Source of the DNA: Hyphomicrobiales bacterium | Lineage (GTDB): Bacteria > Pseudomonadota > Alphaproteobacteria > Rhizobiales > Rhizobiaceae | Direction: 5' to 3' | DNA: 64,000 nucleotides | NCBI GenBank assembly: GCA_900469615.1 | Contig: UBYA01000006.1 | Coordinates: 1 to 64,000, forward strand | Part shown: piece by piece, positions 59,404 through 64,000 of the stretch | Position numbering within the stretch: the first letter of the stretch is position 1 | How the letters are laid out: each line of letters starts with the position of its first letter | Translations under genes and position numbers: made by a program | The notes under the pieces: model-generated | Told to the model about the DNA's origin: nothing | The model's input: the letters and a program-made list of their open reading frames with translations, nothing else | Databases searched by the model: none

Positions 59404-61983
59404 ATGATTGAAGGGGAAGACAACCTGCATCGACCAGCGTTACGCCGAGCGGCGGCGCGGTTGCAGCAGGGCGGTGCATATCGGCTTTCGGCAAGCGCGA
59501 AGCAGGGCAAGGGCCGGCTGGCTCGCTTCAGCCGCCTGCTGCGGCTCAGCGTTTTCGGCGGCCTCGCGACCGGTCTGGCAGGACCCGTCCTCGCGCAGGG
59601 CAATGCCGCGGCGCAGACGAGCATGCGTCTTTTCACTTCGTCGGAAATGGCCCTCTTCTCCGTCATCATCGGTGTCATCTCCGCCGCGCTTCTGTCGACC
59701 ATGTGGATGGTCCGGCAGCGCGGCAACATGGAAAGCGAAAGCCGCGAGATCCGCACGGCGCTTTCCGACGCCAACCAGCGCATTTCGCAATACCAGGCCC
59801 TGATTGCCGACAAGAACCGCCGCATCGTCATCTGGGATGGCCAGAATGCGCGTCCCGAACTGCTCGGACAGCTCCCGGTGGAGACCGGCGCGCCCCAGGA
59901 CAGCGAATTCCTCGCCTTCGGCCGCTGGCTGAAATCATGGTCGGCCGGCGAGCTCGACAAGGCGATCGACAAGCTGCGCGGCAGCGGCCAGAGCTTCGAC
60001 ATGGTGGTCGAGACCAACCGCGACGAAATCCTGGAAGCGCAAGGGCGCATTTCCGGCGGACGGGCCTTCGTCCGCTTCATCGCGCTCAACAATCTGCGCG
60101 CCGAGCTGGCCGAGCTGAAGATCGAGCGCGACCGGCTGATGACCTCGATCTCCACCTTCCAGAACCTGCTCGATGCCATCGACCTGCCGGTCTGGCAGCG
60201 CGACGCGGAGGGCAAGCTCACCTGGGTCAACCAGGCCTACAGCGAGGCCGTGGAAGCGGTTTCGGCCGAGGAGGCCATCCGCGAGGGCCGTGAATTCCTG
60301 ACGACCGTGGCGCGCGAGCGCATACGCGCGGCAGCCACTCCGGAATCGCCTTTTCACGACAAGATTTCGACGGTCGTGCACGGCAACCGCACCTTCTTCG
60401 ACGTGGTGGACGCGAAGGCGCCGAATGGCTCCGCCGGCATCGCCGTCGATGTTTCCGAGGCGGAATCGGTGCGGGCCGAGCTTGCGCGCACGCTGAAAAG
60501 CCATGCCGAGACGCTCGATCATCTAGCCACTCCGGTTGCGATCTTCGACGGCGAGCGGCGTCTGCAGTTCTACAATCAGGCTTTCGTCCAGCTCTGGGAG
60601 CTCGACATCGCGTTTCTGGAAAAGCGCCCCGACAACAGCGAGCTGCTGGACAGGCTGCGCAGCGCCAAGAAGCTGCCCGAACAGCTCAACTGGAAGACAT
60701 GGAAGGACGGCGTCCTTTCGGTCTATCGCGCGCTCGATACGCAGACCGATCTATGGCATCTGCCCAATGGCCAGATCTTGAGGGTTTTCGCCACGGCGCA
60801 TCCACAGGGTGGCGCCACCTGGGTCTTCGAGAACCTGACCGAACAGGTCGATCTCGAAACCCGTTACAACACGCTGGTCAAGGTGCAGGGCGAAACCATC
60901 GACCACCTTTCCGAAGGTGTCGCCGTTTTCGGTCCCGACGGCCGCATCCGCCTGTCCAACCCGGCCTTCCGCATCCTGTGGAACATTACCGAAGCGCAGG
61001 CCAAGCCGGGCACGCATATTCAGGCGCTGGCCGAAGCGTGCGCGCCCTCCTACGACCGGCCTGACGGCTGGAAGCGGTTTGCCGAACAGATTACAAGCTT
61101 CGACGACGAGCGGCCCTCCTCGCAGGGCACGCTGGAGCTCTATTCCAACCTGGTGCTCGACTACGCCGTCATTCCGCTGCCGAACGCGCAGACCATGCTG
61201 ACCTTCGTCAACAAGACCGACAGCGTGCGCGCCGAACGGGCCCTGACCGAGAAGAACGAAGCGCTGCTGAAGGCGGACGAGCTGAAGAACGATTTCGTCC
61301 AGCATGTTTCCTACGAGCTGCGCTCGCCGCTGACCAACATCATCGGCTTCACCGACCTCTTGAAGACGCCCGGCATCGGCTCGCTGAACGAGCGGCAGGC
61401 CGAATATATCGACCATATCTCCACCTCTTCCTCCGTGCTTCTGACGCTGGTCAACGACATTCTCGATCTCGCGACGGTCGATGCCGGCATCATGCGGCTG
61501 AACTATTCCGAGATCGTGCTCAACGATCTGCTCGACGAGGTGTCGATGCAGATCGCCGACCGGCTGCAGGAAAGCGGCGTGACGCTCGAAATCACAGTGC
61601 CGTCCCACCTCGGCTCCATCGTTGCCGATCAGCAGCGGCTGAAGCAGATCCTGCTCAAGCTCCTGACCAATGCCGCCAATTTCGCGCCCGAAGGCTCGAC
61701 GATCTCGCTGAAATGCGGACGCGAAGGCACGGATTTCGTCTTTTCCGTTTCCGACAAAGGCCCGGGCATACCGGAAGATCTGCTCCACAGCGTCTTCCAC
61801 CGCTTCGCCTCCGGCGGCAAGGGCAGCAAGCGCAGCGGCGCGGGTCTCGGCCTTTCCATCGTCGAAAGTTTCGTCAGCCTGCATGACGGCGAAGTCTCGA
61901 TCGAAAGCCAGCCGGGCAAGGGAACGATAGTCACCTGCCGGATTCCCTCTGCCGAACTGCCTCACTCCGTCGCAGCAGAATGA
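59404..61983 (+). CDS. divL: Cell-cycle pseudo-histidine kinase DivL
   Basis: The 859-residue protein has N-terminal hydrophobic segments (about 45-65 and 80-100), a coiled coil, PAS-type domains (about 240-500), a DHp-like helix pair and an intact ATPase domain (LLTNAANFAPEG, DKGPGIPEDL, GAGLGLSIVESFV). In the DHp the histidine is replaced: FVQHVSYELRSPLTN, Tyr637 (codon TAC 61312-61314). That swap defines DivL, which in Caulobacter binds phospho-DivK and controls CckA and thereby CtrA. Context ahcY-divL-tsaE agrees. GGAG precedes the ATG. Confidence 0.93.
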   Translation: MIEGEDNLHRPALRRAAARLQQGGAYRLSASAKQGKGRLARFSRLLRLSVFGGLATGLAGPVLAQGNAAAQTSMRLFTSSEMALFSVIIGVISAALLSTMWMVRQRGNMESESREIRTALSDANQRISQYQALIADKNRRIVIWDGQNARPELLGQLPVETGAPQDSEFLAFGRWLKSWSAGELDKAIDKLRGSGQSFDMVVETNRDEILEAQGRISGGRAFVRFIALNNLRAELAELKIERDRLMTSISTFQNLLDAIDLPVWQRDAEGKLTWVNQAYSEAVEAVSAEEAIREGREFLTTVARERIRAAATPESPFHDKISTVVHGNRTFFDVVDAKAPNGSAGIAVDVSEAESVRAELARTLKSHAETLDHLATPVAIFDGERRLQFYNQAFVQLWELDIAFLEKRPDNSELLDRLRSAKKLPEQLNWKTWKDGVLSVYRALDTQTDLWHLPNGQILRVFATAHPQGGATWVFENLTEQVDLETRYNTLVKVQGETIDHLSEGVAVFGPDGRIRLSNPAFRILWNITEAQAKPGTHIQALAEACAPSYDRPDGWKRFAEQITSFDDERPSSQGTLELYSNLVLDYAVIPLPNAQTMLTFVNKTDSVRAERALTEKNEALLKADELKNDFVQHVSYELRSPLTNIIGFTDLLKTPGIGSLNERQAEYIDHISTSSSVLLTLVNDILDLATVDAGIMRLNYSEIVLNDLLDEVSMQIADRLQESGVTLEITVPSHLGSIVADQQRLKQILLKLLTNAANFAPEGSTISLKCGREGTDFVFSVSDKGPGIPEDLLHSVFHRFASGGKGSKRSGAGLGLSIVESFVSLHDGEVSIESQPGKGTIVTCRIPSAELPHSVAAE

Positions 61984-63491
61984 CAGCTTCCGACAGCAGC
62001 ATTTCCCTTTTCCTCGCAGATGATACGGCCACGGCCCAGCTCGGAGAGGATCTGGCGCTGGCATTGAAGGTCGGCGACTGTCTGGCGCTATCGGGCGATC
62101 TCGGTGCCGGCAAATCCTCGCTCGCCCGCGCACTGCTGCGCGCCATGGCCGACGATGCCGAACTGGACGTGCCGAGCCCGACCTTTACGCTCGTACAATC
62201 CTATGAGCTGCGTATTCCGGTCTCGCATTTCGATCTCTATCGCCTCGGCGACCCCAGCGAGTTGACGGAGCTTGGTTTCGACGAGGCCCTGCAGTCCGGG
62301 ATTTGCCTTGTCGAATGGCCCGAAATGGCCGAAGGCGAGTTGCCAGCCGAGCGCATCGACCTCAGGCTCACGCACGAGGGCGAGGGGCGGCGGGTCACGA
62401 TCACGGCGCCGGACCGGCAGACGGCGCGCATCGAGCGCGTCCTGGCCATCCGCGCTTTTCTCGATCAGCACGGCTATGGCGGCGCGCATCGGCGCTTCCT
62501 GACCGGCGATGCCTCGCTGCGCGCCTATGAATCGATCTATCCGAAGGATGGCGGCAGCCGTGTGATCCTGATGGACTGGCCGCGCCTGCCGGAAGGGCCG
62601 CCCGTGCTCGACGGCAAGCCCTATCCGAAAGTCGCGCATCTTGCCTGGGATGCCTATCCCTTCGTCGCAATCGCCAATGTCCTCAGCGAGAACGGCTTTG
62701 CCGCTCCGGAAATCTATGCCGCCGACTATGACCAGGGTATCCTTCTCATCGAGGATCTCGGCACGGAAGGCGTGCTCGATGCACAGGGCAAGCCGATTGC
62801 CGAGCGTTACCGCGCCGGCGTCGCGTGCCTCGCGCATCTGCACGGGCTTTCCATTCCCCACGATATTCCGGTAACGCCGGACCACACCCACCACATTCCG
62901 GACTTCGACCGGACGGCGATGAAGATGGAAGCGCGCCTCCTTCTCGACTGGCATCTGCCCTGGAAACGCGGCACGCCGGCCAGCGACGAGGAACGGGCGG
63001 ATTATTTAGCGATCTGGGACGGGCTGATCGATCAGCTCGAAGACACGGAAAAGAACCTGCTGCTGCGCGACATGCATTCGCCGAATATCATCTGGCGGGC
63101 GCATCAACAGGGCATCAAGCGCGTCGGCATCATCGATTTCCAGGACGCGATGATCGGACCGACCTCCTATGATGTCGCCTCGCTCGTGCAGGATGCCCGG
63201 GTGACGATCGAGCGCGATCTGCACGACCAGCTGATGGCCGATTATCTCGCGCTCCGGCATGCCCAGGGCGGCTTCGACGAGGCGAAATTCCTGAAGAGCT
63301 GGGCGATCATGTCGGCGCAGCGCAATTGCAAGCTTGCCGGCCTGTGGGTGCGGCTCTTGCAGCGCGACGGCAAGCCCGGATACCTGAAGCACATGCCGCG
63401 CACACTCGCCTACCTCGCCATCGCCTTCGAGCACGAAGCGCTCACCCCTTTACGCGAATGGTGCGAGAAGGCGGGTATCGGCCGCGCATAG
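61980..63491 (+). CDS. Fusion of TsaE (tRNA t6A) and an AmgK-like amino-sugar kinase
   Basis: Residues 1-150 are the TsaE ATPase: Walker A SGDLGAGKSSLAR (38-50), VPSPTFTLVQSYE (64-76), HFDLYRL and ICLVEWPE. Residues about 170-503 form an aminoglycoside-phosphotransferase-fold kinase with LLLRDMHSPNIIW (catalytic loop) and GIIDFQDAMIGPTSYDVASL (metal-binding Asp), as in AmgK, which phosphorylates N-acetylmuramic acid and N-acetylglucosamine at C1. The ATG overlaps the divL stop (ATGA). The next gene is a MurU-like uridylyltransferase, the step after AmgK, which supports the kinase assignment. Confidence 0.9.
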   Translation: MTASDSSISLFLADDTATAQLGEDLALALKVGDCLALSGDLGAGKSSLARALLRAMADDAELDVPSPTFTLVQSYELRIPVSHFDLYRLGDPSELTELGFDEALQSGICLVEWPEMAEGELPAERIDLRLTHEGEGRRVTITAPDRQTARIERVLAIRAFLDQHGYGGAHRRFLTGDASLRAYESIYPKDGGSRVILMDWPRLPEGPPVLDGKPYPKVAHLAWDAYPFVAIANVLSENGFAAPEIYAADYDQGILLIEDLGTEGVLDAQGKPIAERYRAGVACLAHLHGLSIPHDIPVTPDHTHHIPDFDRTAMKMEARLLLDWHLPWKRGTPASDEERADYLAIWDGLIDQLEDTEKNLLLRDMHSPNIIWRAHQQGIKRVGIIDFQDAMIGPTSYDVASLVQDARVTIERDLHDQLMADYLALRHAQGGFDEAKFLKSWAIMSAQRNCKLAGLWVRLLQRDGKPGYLKHMPRTLAYLAIAFEHEALTPLREWCEKAGIGRA

Positions 63492-63568
63492 CGACCGAAG
63501 ACCCGGCGACGGCTTTCCGGCCTTGTGCTAAAGGAGAGCAAAGAGCGAATCACGAGTTCGAGACGATA

Positions 63569-64000
63569 TGACCATCAAGCAAGCCATGGTATTGGCCGCG
63601 GGGCTCGGAACCCGCATGCGGCCGATCACCGACACCATCCCGAAACCGCTGGTGAAGATCGCCGGCAAGCCGATGATCGATTATACGCTGGATGCGCTGG
63701 TCGAGGCCGGCGTCGAGCGGGCCGTCGTGAACGTTCACCACCACGCCGACCAGATGGAGGCGCATCTGCGCGGCTATCGCGGTCTCGATATCCTGATCTC
63801 GGATGAGCGAGACGCGCTGATGAACAACGGCGGCGGCCTCGTCAAAGGCCTGAAGCTGTTGAGTCGCGATCCGGTCTTCGTCATGAATGCCGACCTGTTC
63901 TGGATCGGCGAGCAGCCCGGTCATCCAACAAATCTCGAACGCTTAGCCGGATTCTACGACAGCGAGCGCATGGATATGGCGATGCTCTGCGTCGACCTCG
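63569..64000 (+). CDS. murU: MurU-like nucleotidyltransferase, 5' part (runs off window)
   Basis: The first 144 residues are present. MVLAAGLGTRMRPITDTIPKPLVKIAGKPMIDYTL is the sugar-phosphate nucleotidyltransferase signature, followed by FVMNADLFW with the metal-binding Asp. Next to an AmgK-like kinase, the likely reaction is UTP plus N-acetylmuramate-1-phosphate to UDP-MurNAc in peptidoglycan recycling. A related hexose-1-phosphate substrate is possible. It starts 77 nt after the fusion gene. Confidence 0.85.

Noticed and set aside
1..64000. CRISPR arrays, insertion sequences, integrases or prophage genes
   Set aside because: No regularly spaced repeats, transposase motifs, target-site duplications or phage structural genes were seen on either strand.

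Overview
The window looks like an ordinary chromosomal segment of a Rhizobiaceae alphaproteobacterium (Rhizobium or a close relative). The support is the set of genes: a rhizobial porin, the acid/envelope two-component pair ChvI/ChvG next to pckA, a shortened HprK with EIIA-Man and HPr but no sugar PTS, DivL with tyrosine in place of the phospho-histidine, a B12-dependent class II ribonucleotide reductase, ugpBAE, and dispersed intergenic palindromes of the rhizobial mosaic (RIME) type. Base composition and codon use look even; I see no insertion sequence, integrase, prophage, CRISPR array or rRNA. Two tRNAs are present, Asn(GUU) and Leu(UAA), both on the minus strand.

Layout. 1-3.4 kb: 3' end of a porin, small secreted His/Arg-rich proteins, a DoxX-like membrane protein, tRNA-Asn, a sugar O-acetyltransferase. 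3.7-8.4 kb: glycerol-3-phosphate-type ABC importer (ugpB-ugpA-ugpE on plus, the ATPase gene convergent on minus). 8.6-11 kb: photolyase and a short-chain dehydrogenase. 11.3-14.6 kb: probable operon cysK - alanyl-tRNA editing protein - mercaptopyruvate sulfurtransferase - GNAT. 15.2-17 kb: alanine dehydrogenase and its divergent Lrp-type regulator. 17-25.6 kb: nuclease-family hydrolase, PilZ protein, Tat-exported cyclic nucleotide phosphodiesterase, LysR/azoreductase and TetR/dehydrogenase divergent pairs, HlyU-like protein, threonine dehydratase. 26-30 kb: tRNA-Leu, wrbA, CinA-like protein, tandem universal stress protein, gpt. 30.6-34.4 kb: nrdJ behind a long leader with NrdR-like palindromes. 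34.5-37.5 kb: exported alpha/beta hydrolase and an ABC-F ATPase.

37.5-43.9 kb is the least ordinary part: four overlapping minus-strand genes encode a MotB/OmpA-like protein, a MotA/TolQ/ExbB-like channel protein, a membrane-anchored von Willebrand A-like protein and a four-helix coiled-coil membrane protein, downstream of a SARP/TPR regulator. I read it as an uncharacterised stator-like envelope complex. It is followed by a ketopantoate reductase-like gene, a DapA-fold protein that has lost its catalytic residues, and several small proteins.

47.6-53.2 kb: rarA-degP (4-nt overlap), an LprI-like protein, arfB, pckA. 53.5-57.6 kb: chvI, chvG, hprK, EIIA-Man, HPr, which link envelope stress sensing to nitrogen-type PTS control of carbon metabolism. 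57.8-64 kb: ahcY, divL (cell-cycle control), a TsaE-AmgK fusion and the 5' part of a MurU-like nucleotidyltransferase (tRNA modification and cell-wall sugar recycling). Functions are read from motifs and family resemblance by eye; no database search was run.
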